Below are positions 44,587 through 52,798 of a DNA stretch of 64,000 bases, piece after piece. The DNA comes from Cytophagales bacterium. GTDB taxonomy: Bacteria; Pseudomonadota; Gammaproteobacteria; Burkholderiales; Burkholderiaceae_C. The stretch is taken from the NCBI GenBank assembly GCA_030054145.1, contig JASGCK010000001.1:186001-250000 (forward strand), read 5' to 3'. Position numbers and translations under genes: made by a program. The notes under the pieces are model-generated. The model searched no databases and had not been told where the DNA came from. It saw only the letters and a program-made list of their open reading frames with translations. Numbering within the stretch: position 1 is the stretch's first letter; each line of letters opens with the position of its first letter.

Positions 44587-45711
44587 ATGCCAGGCTTACT
44601 TCCAAACGTTGACCCACAAGGTCTTCTCGAATACTCAGTGGTTTATACCGACCGTGCGGTTAACCATATGTCGGTCAAATTCCGTAGTGTCGTTTGCGAT
44701 ATTTCGCGGATGCTCAAAAAAGTCTACAACGCGCATAGCTCGGTGCTCGTGCCCGGTAGCGGCACGTTTGGTATGGAGTCCGTGGCGCGGCAATTTGCGA
44801 CGGGTCAAAAAGTGTTAGTCGTTCGCAACGGTTGGTTTAGTTACCGCTGGACGCAGATTTTTGACGTGAGCAATATTCCGTCTGAGTCAATTGTTTTGAA
44901 GGCGCGGCAAATTGCAACAGGTGCGCAAGCCGCTTGGGCTCCCGCCCCGATTGAAGAAGTGGTTGCCGCGATTGCCAAAGAGCGCCCCGCCGTCGTGTTT
45001 GCGCCGCACGTGGAAACGGCCGCGGGCATGATTTTGCCCACAAGCTATATGCGTGCCATTGGTGATGCGGTTCATGCGGTGGGCGGCATCTTCGTGCTCG
45101 ATTGCATTGCCTCGGGCACGATCTGGGTGGACATGGTCGAGTCTGGCGTGGACGTACTCATTTCCGCGCCGCAAAAAGGTTGGAGCAGCTCACCATGCTG
45201 CGCCATGATTGCGCTGTCCAAACTAGCGCGTGAGCGCATCGACGCAACCACCAGCACCAGCTTTGCGATGGATTTGAAGAAGTGGCTGCAAATCATGGAA
45301 GCGTTTGAAGGCGGCTCACACGCCTATCACACCACCATGCCAACCGATGCGCTGACTCGCTTGCGTGACACCATGCTTGAGACTGAATTGCTGGGCTTTG
45401 AGCACGTCAAACACTTGCAGCAAGAGCAGGGCGATAAAGTGCGTGCGCTCTTGGAGGGACGCGGCTTTAAGAGCGTCGCCGCCAAAGGCTTTCAAGCCCC
45501 AGGCGTGGTGGTGAGTTACACCGAAGATGCGGGCATTCAATCTGCCAAAAAGTTTATCGACCTAGGCCTGCAAACCGCTGCGGGCGTGCCACTCCAGTGC
45601 GATGAAGGCGCAGACTTCAAGACCTTCCGCATCGGACTGTTTGGTTTAGACAAGTTGCGCAACGTGGATCGCACGGTACAGCATTTGGCGCATGCGTTGA
45701 ATCAGATGTGA
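44587..45711 (+). CDS. Class V aminotransferase (alanine-glyoxylate aminotransferase family)
   Basis: This 374-aa PLP enzyme of fold class V has the N-terminal GSGTFGMESVARQFATG motif, ETAAGMILP, and the PLP lysine in ISAPQKGWSSSPCCAMIAL. The likely reaction is transamination of an amino acid with glyoxylate or pyruvate; the substrate is unknown. An AGGAG precedes the ATG at 44587, which decides it over a TTG 33 bases upstream. Its stop lies right at the edge of an IS256 remnant. Confidence 0.87.
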   Translation: MPGLLPNVDPQGLLEYSVVYTDRAVNHMSVKFRSVVCDISRMLKKVYNAHSSVLVPGSGTFGMESVARQFATGQKVLVVRNGWFSYRWTQIFDVSNIPSESIVLKARQIATGAQAAWAPAPIEEVVAAIAKERPAVVFAPHVETAAGMILPTSYMRAIGDAVHAVGGIFVLDCIASGTIWVDMVESGVDVLISAPQKGWSSSPCCAMIALSKLARERIDATTSTSFAMDLKKWLQIMEAFEGGSHAYHTTMPTDALTRLRDTMLETELLGFEHVKHLQQEQGDKVRALLEGRGFKSVAAKGFQAPGVVVSYTEDAGIQSAKKFIDLGLQTAAGVPLQCDEGADFKTFRIGLFGLDKLRNVDRTVQHLAHALNQM

Positions 45712-45713
45712 AA

Positions 45714-45973
45714 AGTGAGCTGAGGGACATCGAAGGTAATCTCGCCCATGCGGGTGAGCATGGTTTTGGGTTTGAAGCCGTTGGCGTAGCCCACACGCTG
45801 GGCGCTGCGCTCGTGCGGGAAGGCTTGCATATATTGGGATCGCTCAAGCTTGGCGGCCTCATTGACCATGATGCGCAGCGCCTCTGCCGCACCGCCCAGG
45901 CCGTTGTCTAGCAGCAGGCGTAGGCTGCATCTAGCGGGTTCTCTAAAGACTCAAAATTGGTTTTTTGTGACAT
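45714..45973 (-). pseudogene. IS256-family transposase remnant, N-terminal part with frameshift
   Basis: Read leftward from an ATG at 45973, the sequence gives SQKTNFESLENPLDAA, then a one-base shift, then LLLDNGLGGAAEALRIMVNE and RSAQRVGYANGFKPKTMLTR with GEITFDVPQL, the N-terminal part of an IS256-type transposase. It breaks off next to the aminotransferase stop. The catalytic residues are not included, so it is inactive. Confidence 0.85.
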
Positions 45974-46150
45974 GGTAAATTCTCTCTGTGAACAGCAAAT
46001 TTACCCCTTCCAAGTTTTGCAGCTCGCGCATCGTCTCGGGGGAACTTACAGAAAGAATGTTGCACTAACAAATTAACAGAATATCAAACGGCATCGGGGC
46101 TTGGTAAGTGCAGTGGATACAATGCCCCAAAAAGCACATAAGGAGTACCT

Positions 46151-46945
46151 GTGAAAAAAATATGGCGCAACATCTTCAATCACGCACATGAGCTTGGTGC
46201 GATTTACTACCTTTACTCCCTTGTGGTTTCGGTAATGATGGGGGCATACGGGCTATATAAAAAGTTGGCTGAGCCGACAATCGTAAATTCTTCTGCAATT
46301 TATTTTTATGTTTTTGTTGTCGCAGCATCTGTTGTAGTGATAGTGATTCCGCTGCTGATAGCCAATTTACTCAAGAAAAATCCTTTTGATCAGCATCCTA
46401 TTTCTAATCCCCAGTTAAGAATGATTTCTCGAAAATCCACCTATAAGATTAGACGGGATGGGTTGATAAAAACGCAAAGAATAAAGCTACAGGCTGTTGA
46501 GCCTGTTAACTTGTATGAGTTTTCAACCATGCTAACTGGCAACGGCTCAGTGAGGGTCAAGCTTACAGCCCCTACCGCGAATGTTGCGCATCTCATTGGT
46601 CCAAACCCACGCAGATCGAGCAGCATTTATCAAGTTGTATTTGCAGATCCTATAAGCCAAGATCACACTGTTGAAATTGAACTTGAAACAACGGTAAATG
46701 ACCCGCAGCAGACAATGAGAGCCTACGTTGCCGATTCTTTTATTGAGTGCAAGCAGCACGGTGCTTACGAAGCATCACATGAATTCAATCCCATGCCTAA
46801 AGAGGTTAGACGAGAAGTTTTTTCTAGTCTGACGAACACGCCAATTCAACCTTTAGAAATTGTAATGTTGCACGGCAACACTGCCACATTAAAAGTTGAC
46901 AAGGTTATCGATGGAGCGGCATACTCGGTGTCTTGGATATGGTAG
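46151..46945 (+). CDS. Membrane protein of unknown function
   Basis: I do not recognise this 264-aa protein. It has two membrane segments (residues ~17-35 and ~51-73), then a soluble domain of about 185 residues rich in beta-strand patterns (IKLQAVEPVNLYEFSTML, GSVRVKLTAPTANV). AAGGAG precedes a GTG start. It looks more AT-rich than its neighbours and lies between transposase remnants, so it is probably acquired. Its last 36 bases are repeated 30 bases downstream. Confidence 0.75.
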   Translation: MKKIWRNIFNHAHELGAIYYLYSLVVSVMMGAYGLYKKLAEPTIVNSSAIYFYVFVVAASVVVIVIPLLIANLLKKNPFDQHPISNPQLRMISRKSTYKIRRDGLIKTQRIKLQAVEPVNLYEFSTMLTGNGSVRVKLTAPTANVAHLIGPNPRRSSSIYQVVFADPISQDHTVEIELETTVNDPQQTMRAYVADSFIECKQHGAYEASHEFNPMPKEVRREVFSSLTNTPIQPLEIVMLHGNTATLKVDKVIDGAAYSVSWIW

Positions 46946-47012
46946 TCTTATTGCTTTTTTTACCATATAATAAAGTATGGAGCGGCATACTCGGTGTCTT
47001 GGATATGGTAGT
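46911..47012. repeat. 36-bp direct repeat at the 3' end of the membrane protein gene
   Basis: Bases 46911-46946 and 46977-47012 are identical by eye, separated by 30 AT-rich bases that include a T-run. The first copy holds the last 11 codons and the stop of the membrane protein gene. The unit is a short tandem duplication, perhaps left by slippage or an excised element. Confidence 0.9.
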
Positions 47013-47355
47013 ATCAAACTTCTTTCTCTTTTGTTTGTCTCTTAAAGGAGCGGTTCATGTTTGATTAAATCAACTTACTTGTACGCTGCCTAATCATGAC
47101 AAAAGCCGCTTTTAAGAAGCGGCTTTTGTCATTTTCGTATGTGAAAGTACGGCTACTCAGTGCGCAGCCATCACATCAAGTGCTAGGTGATACACTTCGA
47201 CTTCCACCTTTCCCAAATTCGATACCGAGCGATTTTCAGGAAAAATCTATTGAAAACAATAGCTTATTGCGGTGCCGTCTGAATTATTGGGGAATCCGAT
47301 AATCGGCTCCAGTAGTATGTTTAAGGGCGCTCACTAAGATAAAGCAACAAATTTT
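47013..47355. other. Non-coding gap left of the IS4-family element
   Basis: This stretch of about 340 bases has no convincing gene. It contains a strong hairpin terminator (47096-47136) and the left target duplication of the insertion sequence (47347-47355). A short frame starting at 47097 merely reads through the terminator. Confidence 0.7.
47096..47136. terminator. Strong hairpin, probable intrinsic terminator
   Basis: ATGACAAAAGCCGCT (47096-47110) pairs with AGCGGCTTTTGTCAT (47118-47132), 15 perfect pairs around a seven-base loop, with TTT after it. It could end transcription from the membrane protein gene, or of a small transcript in between. Confidence 0.8.
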
Positions 47356-48704
47356 CACTAGTGTCCCAACGTTCGCACGCAAGGCTCGTATAAGTTAATG
47401 AATTATTTGACCAATTCAGCATTTTTGTTTGTCCTCGATTTGAATCGTTTTTTGGGACAAGCGCATCCTCGGCAGCTTTTGACTGCCAAGGATTGCTATG
47501 CATCAGGGTCAACTCGTGTTCTCTCAGATCATGCAAGCGCTGCCGATCAAAGAGTTTTCTCGCTTTGTTGCCGCGCACAAAGCGCAACACAAAGTCAAAG
47601 ACTTTTCGTGTCTGGATCAGTTCTACGTCATGGCCTACGCCCAACTCACTGGACGGCAGTCCTTGCGCGATATCGAAGCCAACTTGCGAGCAGAACGCCC
47701 AAACTGGTTTCACATGGGATTGCGCTGCAAAGAGATTTTTCGCAACACTTTGGCCAACGCCAACAAAGTTCGTCCGTGGGAAGTGTTCGCCGATTTGGCC
47801 AAGCATTTGATTGGCACAGCTCGCAAACTCTACGCGTCCGATTCGCACAATGCCGATCTTGCGGGCATTTTGAACGCCAACATTTACGCCCTGGATTCGA
47901 GCACCATCGACCTGTGTTTGTCGCTGTTTCAATGGGCACCGTTTCGCCAAACCAAAGCAGCTGTGAAGCTGCATACGCTGCTGGATGTGCGCAGCAACAT
48001 CCCCAGCTTTGTTCACATCACAGATGGCAAAGTTCACGACGTAAAAATGCTCGATACCCTCGCCAAGCAAGGCTACATCGAGGCTGGCAGCTTTTACCTC
48101 ATGGACAAAGCGTATGTGGACTACAAGCGGTTGCATATGCTGGAGGAGCACAAGGCGTTCTTTGTGACTCGCGCCAAGAACAATATGTTGGCGCAAACGA
48201 TCAAACATTGCAGGTTCAAACTGGGCACGGGAATCACAGCCGACGAGCACATCAAGTTGACAGGCGTTCGATCCAAAGAGCGCTATCCCAGCACACTGCG
48301 GCGCGTCAGTTTTATCGATCCACAAACCAACAAGGCGCTTGTGTTTTTGACGAACAACATGACGCTTCCAGCCGCAACGATTGCCGCTTTGCACAAGCAG
48401 CGTTGGCAGGTCGAACTGTTCTTCAAATGGATCAAGCAGCACCTGCGCATCAAGTCGTTTGTGGGCACGACCGAGCGCGCGGTGAAGACGCAGATTTGGA
48501 TCGCGATAGCCACTTACGTGCTGATCGCGATTGCAAAGAAGCGCTTGAATTTGTCTCATACTCTCTACGAAATTCTCCAAAGATTGGACTTACACATGTT
48601 TAAAACGATTCCTATTCCTGAGTTGCTTGGTGAACCTGTGCTAGCCGAGCAGCCATCCCTAAAATCTGTTCAGCCTGACTTGTTTTAACGTTGGGACACT
48701 AGTG
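47356..48704. mobile_element. Complete IS4-family insertion sequence
   Basis: The element is 1349 bases with perfect 18-base terminal inverted repeats, CACTAGTGTCCCAACGTT at the left and its complement at the right, and a 9-base target duplication ACAAATTTT at 47347-47355 and 48705-48713. It carries one transposase gene with no visible damage. Intact ends and target duplication point to a recent, possibly active insertion. Confidence 0.95.
47498..48688 (+). CDS. IS4-family transposase
   Basis: The 396-aa DDE transposase has the acidic residues in IYALDSSTIDLCLSLF and FYLMDKAYVDYKRL, and the C-terminal signature R(3)E(6)K in QRWQVELFFKWIKQHL, with His at the place where IS4 members usually have the Tyr of the YREK box. 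The stop codon runs two bases into the right inverted repeat. Two long frames in other phases of this gene are shadows. Confidence 0.95.
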   Translation: MHQGQLVFSQIMQALPIKEFSRFVAAHKAQHKVKDFSCLDQFYVMAYAQLTGRQSLRDIEANLRAERPNWFHMGLRCKEIFRNTLANANKVRPWEVFADLAKHLIGTARKLYASDSHNADLAGILNANIYALDSSTIDLCLSLFQWAPFRQTKAAVKLHTLLDVRSNIPSFVHITDGKVHDVKMLDTLAKQGYIEAGSFYLMDKAYVDYKRLHMLEEHKAFFVTRAKNNMLAQTIKHCRFKLGTGITADEHIKLTGVRSKERYPSTLRRVSFIDPQTNKALVFLTNNMTLPAATIAALHKQRWQVELFFKWIKQHLRIKSFVGTTERAVKTQIWIAIATYVLIAIAKKRLNLSHTLYEILQRLDLHMFKTIPIPELLGEPVLAEQPSLKSVQPDLF

Positions 48705-48756
48705 ACAAATTTTCTGTAAATTGGGGTAAACAAATTTGGATTGTACGGATTGGATT

Positions 48757-48916
48757 TCAGGGTTTCATGTTCAGATAGATTTTGGCATTGATCCACTCCT
48801 CATCTTGTTCAGCCAGCAAAGCGCTGACTAGGCGCAAACAGCTAGCGGTATTGGGGGAGAGCGAGGCAACCCTCGTACGTCGTTTAATCTCACGGTTAAT
48901 ACGCGCCAGCCCTCAA
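48757..48916 (-). pseudogene. IS256-family transposase remnant, C-terminal part
   Basis: Read leftward, the sequence gives LARINREIKRRTRVASLSPN, then ASCLRLVSALLAEQDEEW and KIYLNMKP before a stop, the extreme C-terminus of an IS256-type transposase. An in-frame stop lies just before it and nothing upstream is left. With the N-terminal piece at 45714-45973 it shows that IS256-type elements once sat here. Confidence 0.82.
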
Positions 48917-48949
48917 TCGCGCGTTTGAGCAAGCGATTAAATTTAGCCT

Positions 48950-50341
48950 CTAAGTGTCGTTTGAGAGAGGGTTGTTATCGAGCAACCAATCCACGGCAGT
49001 CACTACCTCAATCCCCGTTGGCACAGCCACACCCATCGGCTGCTCCAGCGTAATTAGCAAGCACTTTGCCGTTGAAAATTCCAGTTTAGCCTCTTGCAGC
49101 GCTCGCACTTCGCGCTCACGGGTTTGGCTATCTGTGATGTCTAGGCAAACCTGAATGAGGGTTTGTGTTCGGTCAAGGTGTCCAACCAAAAAATCAACTT
49201 CATAGCCTGACATTGTGCGCACATACGCCACTTGGTCGCCGCGCCGCAAGCACTCGTGCAGCACGACGACTTCTAGTGCATGGCCTGTATTGGGTTTGCC
49301 CGATGGGTCGAACATTGCCATGAGGCCTGTATCGACGGGATAAATTTTTCTGGCATTGACTTGGCGACGGCGTTCGGAATCTGTGGCGATGGGCAAGCTG
49401 TGGATTAGGAAGGTGTCCTCTAGGTGATCTAGGTATTCGTGCAGTCTTTCTTTGCCGACCGCCACACCGCGCGATTTGAGGTCGTTAAAAAACTTGTTGA
49501 TGCTAAAACGGCCTACCGCGTTGCCCAGTAACTGCTGCACCAGCCAGCGTAGCACTTGCGGCTGGGAGATGTTGTGCCGCTCGACCACGTCGCGCAGCAA
49601 CACGACATCGACATAGGTTTTGAGTAACTCCAAGCGTTGCCGTGTATCGGTGAACTCTAACAAGCTTTGTATTTCGGGGAAGCCGCCATAAGCCATGTAG
49701 GAAAGCAGCCATTTATGCAGCCTAGAGCGATCTGTTTTGCTGAAATGCGCGGGTGATTTGACAGGCAATGCACGATGGTGACGCAACATCTCACGAAAAC
49801 TAAAGGGCGTGACGATGGCCTCCAAAGCGCGTCCACGCATACTGGTGGCGATCTCGCGTGAGAGCAATTTAGCCGACGAGCCCGATAAAAGCAGTTCAAT
49901 ATTTTCCGAGTCCAAGATGCGCCGTGCAAAGACTTCCCAGCCTTTGATGAGTTGGATTTCATCAAGTAAGAAAGTGGTTTTTGTGCCTTCTCGCCGCTCG
50001 GGATAAAGTTTGAAATACTCCTCGATGAGGAGTCCCAAATCACTGGATTTCAAACCTGCAAGGCGGTCGTCTTCAAAACTGAAATAGACCAAGGATTCGC
50101 GCGAAGCGCCTGCATCTAAACGCTCGCGCACGATTTGCCATAGAAGGGAGGTTTTACCTGCGCGGCGCATGCCGATGATTGCAAGCGCTTTGTGACTGGC
50201 TTTTGGCAGCCAAGTATCACGCTGCGTGAGCGTTGGAACTGGCGCAGCAATACTATCGACAATTTTTTGCCTGATAGCGATGCGGTACAGGCCTTGGATG
50301 TCTAAGGTTTGCAGTTCAGAATCCAATAATTGGCTTTGCAT
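48950..50341 (-). CDS. AAA ATPase with DUF4143 domain
   Basis: This 463-aa protein has an N-terminal AAA_14-type ATPase with Walker A IIGMRRAGKTSLLWQ and Walker B TFLLDEIQLIKGWE, and a C-terminal DUF4143 nuclease-like domain with ARKIYPVDTGLM and YVRTMSGYEVDFLV. Such proteins are widespread and unassigned, sometimes seen in accessory regions with nucleases. It lies between an IS256 remnant and prfC, with a long palindrome just upstream. Confidence 0.85.
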   Translation of the reverse strand: MQSQLLDSELQTLDIQGLYRIAIRQKIVDSIAAPVPTLTQRDTWLPKASHKALAIIGMRRAGKTSLLWQIVRERLDAGASRESLVYFSFEDDRLAGLKSSDLGLLIEEYFKLYPERREGTKTTFLLDEIQLIKGWEVFARRILDSENIELLLSGSSAKLLSREIATSMRGRALEAIVTPFSFREMLRHHRALPVKSPAHFSKTDRSRLHKWLLSYMAYGGFPEIQSLLEFTDTRQRLELLKTYVDVVLLRDVVERHNISQPQVLRWLVQQLLGNAVGRFSINKFFNDLKSRGVAVGKERLHEYLDHLEDTFLIHSLPIATDSERRRQVNARKIYPVDTGLMAMFDPSGKPNTGHALEVVVLHECLRRGDQVAYVRTMSGYEVDFLVGHLDRTQTLIQVCLDITDSQTREREVRALQEAKLEFSTAKCLLITLEQPMGVAVPTGIEVVTAVDWLLDNNPLSNDT

Positions 50342-50358
50342 GAAGTTTGGTTTTTATA

Positions 50359-50387
50359 AAAAGTGTACTTATTATAAGTACACTTTT
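50359..50387. promoter_or_regulatory. Perfect 29-base palindrome between prfC and the DUF4143 ATPase gene
   Basis: AAAAGTGTACTTAT and its complement form 14-base arms around one central base. It starts 17 bases upstream of the ATPase ATG and ends just after the prfC stop, so it could be an operator for the ATPase gene, a terminator for prfC, or both. Confidence 0.7.
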
Positions 50388-50391
50388 AACA

Positions 50392-52056
50392 TCACCCTCG
50401 CTGCAATTCCAACCCCGAATGCTCCCTCAGCGCGTGAAAGTGAATCTTTGGATGGCGCTCTTGCGTGAGCCGTAGGTCATACGGCGAGGTGAGTAAATAC
50501 GCCAGCGCACCAGCGCTGTCTTCGGCGAGCTTGTTGACGTTGCGGTCGGTGAACTCGCGTAGCTCCTCGGGCGTGTCGGCGCTAATCCAGCGAGCGCCCA
50601 CATAGTTTGAGCCGCCCAGTCGCACATCTACGCCGTACTCGCCTTTGAGGCGGTGCTGCGCCACTTCAAACTGCAATTGACCAATGGCACCCAGCAGCAT
50701 ATTGCCGCCGTGCAGCGGCTTGAAGACTTGAATCGCGCCTTCTTCACCTAGCTGTTGCAGGCCTTGCTGAAGTTGCTTGCTCTTCATGGGATTTGCGAGC
50801 TCAACCGTTTGAAACAGCTCAGGCGCAAAGAACGGCAGTCCCGTAAATTGCAGCTTGGATTGCGCGGCCAAACCTTCGGTAATCGTGTCGCCCAATTGCA
50901 CGCCACCGTGCGTGGTAAAGCCGATGATGTCGCCTGCGTAGGCTTCTTCCACGGCTTCGCGGCGCTGGCTCATAAAGGTGACGACCGATGTGGGGCGCAG
51001 TTCTTTGGCGGAGCGTTGCACTTTAAGCTTCATGCCGCTTGTGTACTTGCCCGAGCACACGCGCACAAAGGCGATGCGGTCGCGGTGCGATGGGTCCATG
51101 TTGGCTTGCACCTTAAACACCACGCCTGAAAAGCCCTCAGACGCGGGATCTATCGTGGTTTGCGTTTGCTCTTTATCTTGCAAGCCTTGTAGGTCGTGGC
51201 TTACGCGAGCATGTGGCTCGGGAGCCAAGTCCACTAAGGCGTCCAGCACTTCTTGCACACCAAAATTGTTCACGCCTGAGCCAAAAAACACGGGCGTTTG
51301 TTTGGCGGCAAAAAAGTCTGTTTGATTAAATTTGGGCGCTGCGCCCTGCATCAGTTCCACATTGCCTTCAGCCAGTTCAAACTCGTGACCAAAGCGTTTG
51401 TGCAGCGCGTCGCGCTCGGACAGTGGTACGACTTCATCCGTCTCGTCATCGCGCTTGGCTTCGCCTGCTTTAAAGAGCCGCATTTGGTTTTTCCGCAAAT
51501 CCATGATGCCGCCAAACTGCTTGCCTTGCCCCACAGGCCACGTCATGGGCACGCAGGGCATCCCGAGTGCTTGCTCCACTTCGTCTAGCAGCTCTAGTGG
51601 GTCGCGCCCTTCGCGGTCTAGCTTGTTGATGAACGTGAGGATCGGCGTATTGCGCTGGCGGCACACTTCAATGAGGCGTTTGGTTTGCGGCTCCACGCCA
51701 TTGGCCGCGTCAATCACCATCAGCGCAGAGTCAACAGCGGTGAGCACGCGGTACGTGTCTTCAGAGAAATCTTTGTGACCTGGGGTGTCTAGCAGGTTGA
51801 TCACGCAGTCGCGGTACAGCATCTGCATGACCGACGACGCGACCGAGATGCCACGCTGCTTTTCAATCTCCATCCAGTCGGAAGTCGCATGGCGCGTGGC
51901 TTTGCGGGCTTTGACCGAACCCGCAATATGAATCGCACCCGAAAACAAAAGCAGCTTTTCAGTCAGCGTGGTTTTACCCGCGTCGGGGTGAGAGATGATG
52001 GCGAAGGTGCGGCGGCGTTTAACTTCGGGAGCGTGAGGGAGTTTTGAATCTGACAT
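50392..52056 (-). CDS. prfC: Peptide chain release factor 3
   Basis: RF3 is the GTPase that recycles RF1 and RF2 from ribosomes after termination. The 554-aa protein has the GTPase motifs ISHPDAGKTTLTEKLLLFSG, LLDTPGHKDFSEDTYR and TFINKLDREGRDP, and an EF-G-like domain order. The ATG at 52056 gives the standard N-terminus (SDSKLPHAPEVKRRRTFAII); an in-frame start 90 bases upstream lies inside the neighbouring PIN gene. Confidence 0.96.
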   Translation of the reverse strand: MSDSKLPHAPEVKRRRTFAIISHPDAGKTTLTEKLLLFSGAIHIAGSVKARKATRHATSDWMEIEKQRGISVASSVMQMLYRDCVINLLDTPGHKDFSEDTYRVLTAVDSALMVIDAANGVEPQTKRLIEVCRQRNTPILTFINKLDREGRDPLELLDEVEQALGMPCVPMTWPVGQGKQFGGIMDLRKNQMRLFKAGEAKRDDETDEVVPLSERDALHKRFGHEFELAEGNVELMQGAAPKFNQTDFFAAKQTPVFFGSGVNNFGVQEVLDALVDLAPEPHARVSHDLQGLQDKEQTQTTIDPASEGFSGVVFKVQANMDPSHRDRIAFVRVCSGKYTSGMKLKVQRSAKELRPTSVVTFMSQRREAVEEAYAGDIIGFTTHGGVQLGDTITEGLAAQSKLQFTGLPFFAPELFQTVELANPMKSKQLQQGLQQLGEEGAIQVFKPLHGGNMLLGAIGQLQFEVAQHRLKGEYGVDVRLGGSNYVGARWISADTPEELREFTDRNVNKLAEDSAGALAYLLTSPYDLRLTQERHPKIHFHALREHSGLELQRG

Positions 52057-52076
52057 GAAGAGACGTATCGAAAAAT

Positions 52077-52490
52077 TTAGCGAATGGATGTAATTTTGAG
52101 TTGTTGGATAGCAGGTACGTTGCTCAAGCTTGGCAGCTGCGCCCAAATGCGCTCACCCGTGATGATCTGTGCGCCGCGCAAAGCCGCAAGTGCAATGCAG
52201 CAGCGAGCACCTAGCGATAGACCGATAGATCTTGTAGTAGGGCGCAGCGCTCCCACCGCTAAGGCTTGCAGGGCATCAAGTGGCACAACTTCAAGCCCAA
52301 AGGCAGCAAGCCCTGCTTCAATTTCTACTGGCGATTCACCGCGATTGGCTAATTTGCTAGCGACCTCTGCCCAGTTTGCGGCGCTAATCAATCCTTCCTC
52401 GGAAGTGGCGAGATGCGCAATAACAGCATCCTGTCCAATCTCATCATTCAGTATGGCAAGCAGAGCAGACGAATCGTAGACCTTGCTCAC
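52077..52490 (-). CDS. vapC: PIN-domain toxin, VapC type, with altered active site
   Basis: This 137-aa VapC-type PIN protein keeps the first acid in KVYDSSALLAIL and the second in NWAEVASKL, but the third, normally Asp in GLSLGDR, is Ala here (GLSLGARCCIAL), and the fourth motif reads TGERIW rather than TADR. One base change, GAT to GCT, would explain the first loss. It overlaps its antitoxin gene by four bases (ATGA). It may be a disarmed toxin. Confidence 0.85.
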   Translation of the reverse strand: MSKVYDSSALLAILNDEIGQDAVIAHLATSEEGLISAANWAEVASKLANRGESPVEIEAGLAAFGLEVVPLDALQALAVGALRPTTRSIGLSLGARCCIALAALRGAQIITGERIWAQLPSLSNVPAIQQLKITSIR

Positions 52491-52750
52491 GGCTCGGCGC
52501 TTTCACGCGCGGCTTCCTCACGGCGCTCCTTCGAGAGCTCGTCAACCCAGCTCACACCAGGCTCGCGAAGATGCGCGAATTTAGCTTGCATTTTGCGAAT
52601 AGCCGCCACGCGGCTCGACATATGAAGCTCGCCATCCTTTACGTAGCAATGGATAGGCTCATCAATGTTCAGTCCTAGTTCTTGCCTCACGTTAGAGGGG
52701 ATAAGGACACGACCTTCACGTCCCATGCGGGTTTGGAATGTGGTTTGCAT
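52487..52750 (-). CDS. vapB: AbrB/MazE-type antitoxin, VapB type
   Basis: This 87-aa antitoxin has the AbrB swapped-hairpin DNA-binding domain (FQTRMGREGRVLIPSNVRQE, then EPIHCYVKDGELHMSS) and an acidic, Glu-rich tail that should hold the toxin. It overlaps the VapC-type gene, and the AT-rich stretch upstream (52751-52798) is the likely autoregulated promoter. It is a diverged relative of the antitoxin at 14550-14843. Confidence 0.85.
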   Translation of the reverse strand: MQTTFQTRMGREGRVLIPSNVRQELGLNIDEPIHCYVKDGELHMSSRVAAIRKMQAKFAHLREPGVSWVDELSKERREEAARESAEP

Positions 52751-52798
52751 GATTTTGGTTGATATCGATAGATTGACAAAATTTTAATTATTGACAAA

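Noticed and set aside
45708..45911. 67-aa + strand frame after the aminotransferase
   Set aside because: The other strand clearly encodes an IS256-type transposase fragment over the same bases.
47096..47302. Small 68-aa frame starting at the 47097 ATG
   Set aside because: Its first codons are the stem of a perfect hairpin terminator and the rest resembles nothing.
47321..48603. A 419-aa antisense frame and a 401-aa + strand frame over the IS4 transposase
   Set aside because: Both are shadows of the true transposase, which has the DDE and R(3)E(6)K motifs, and the antisense one runs out of the element.
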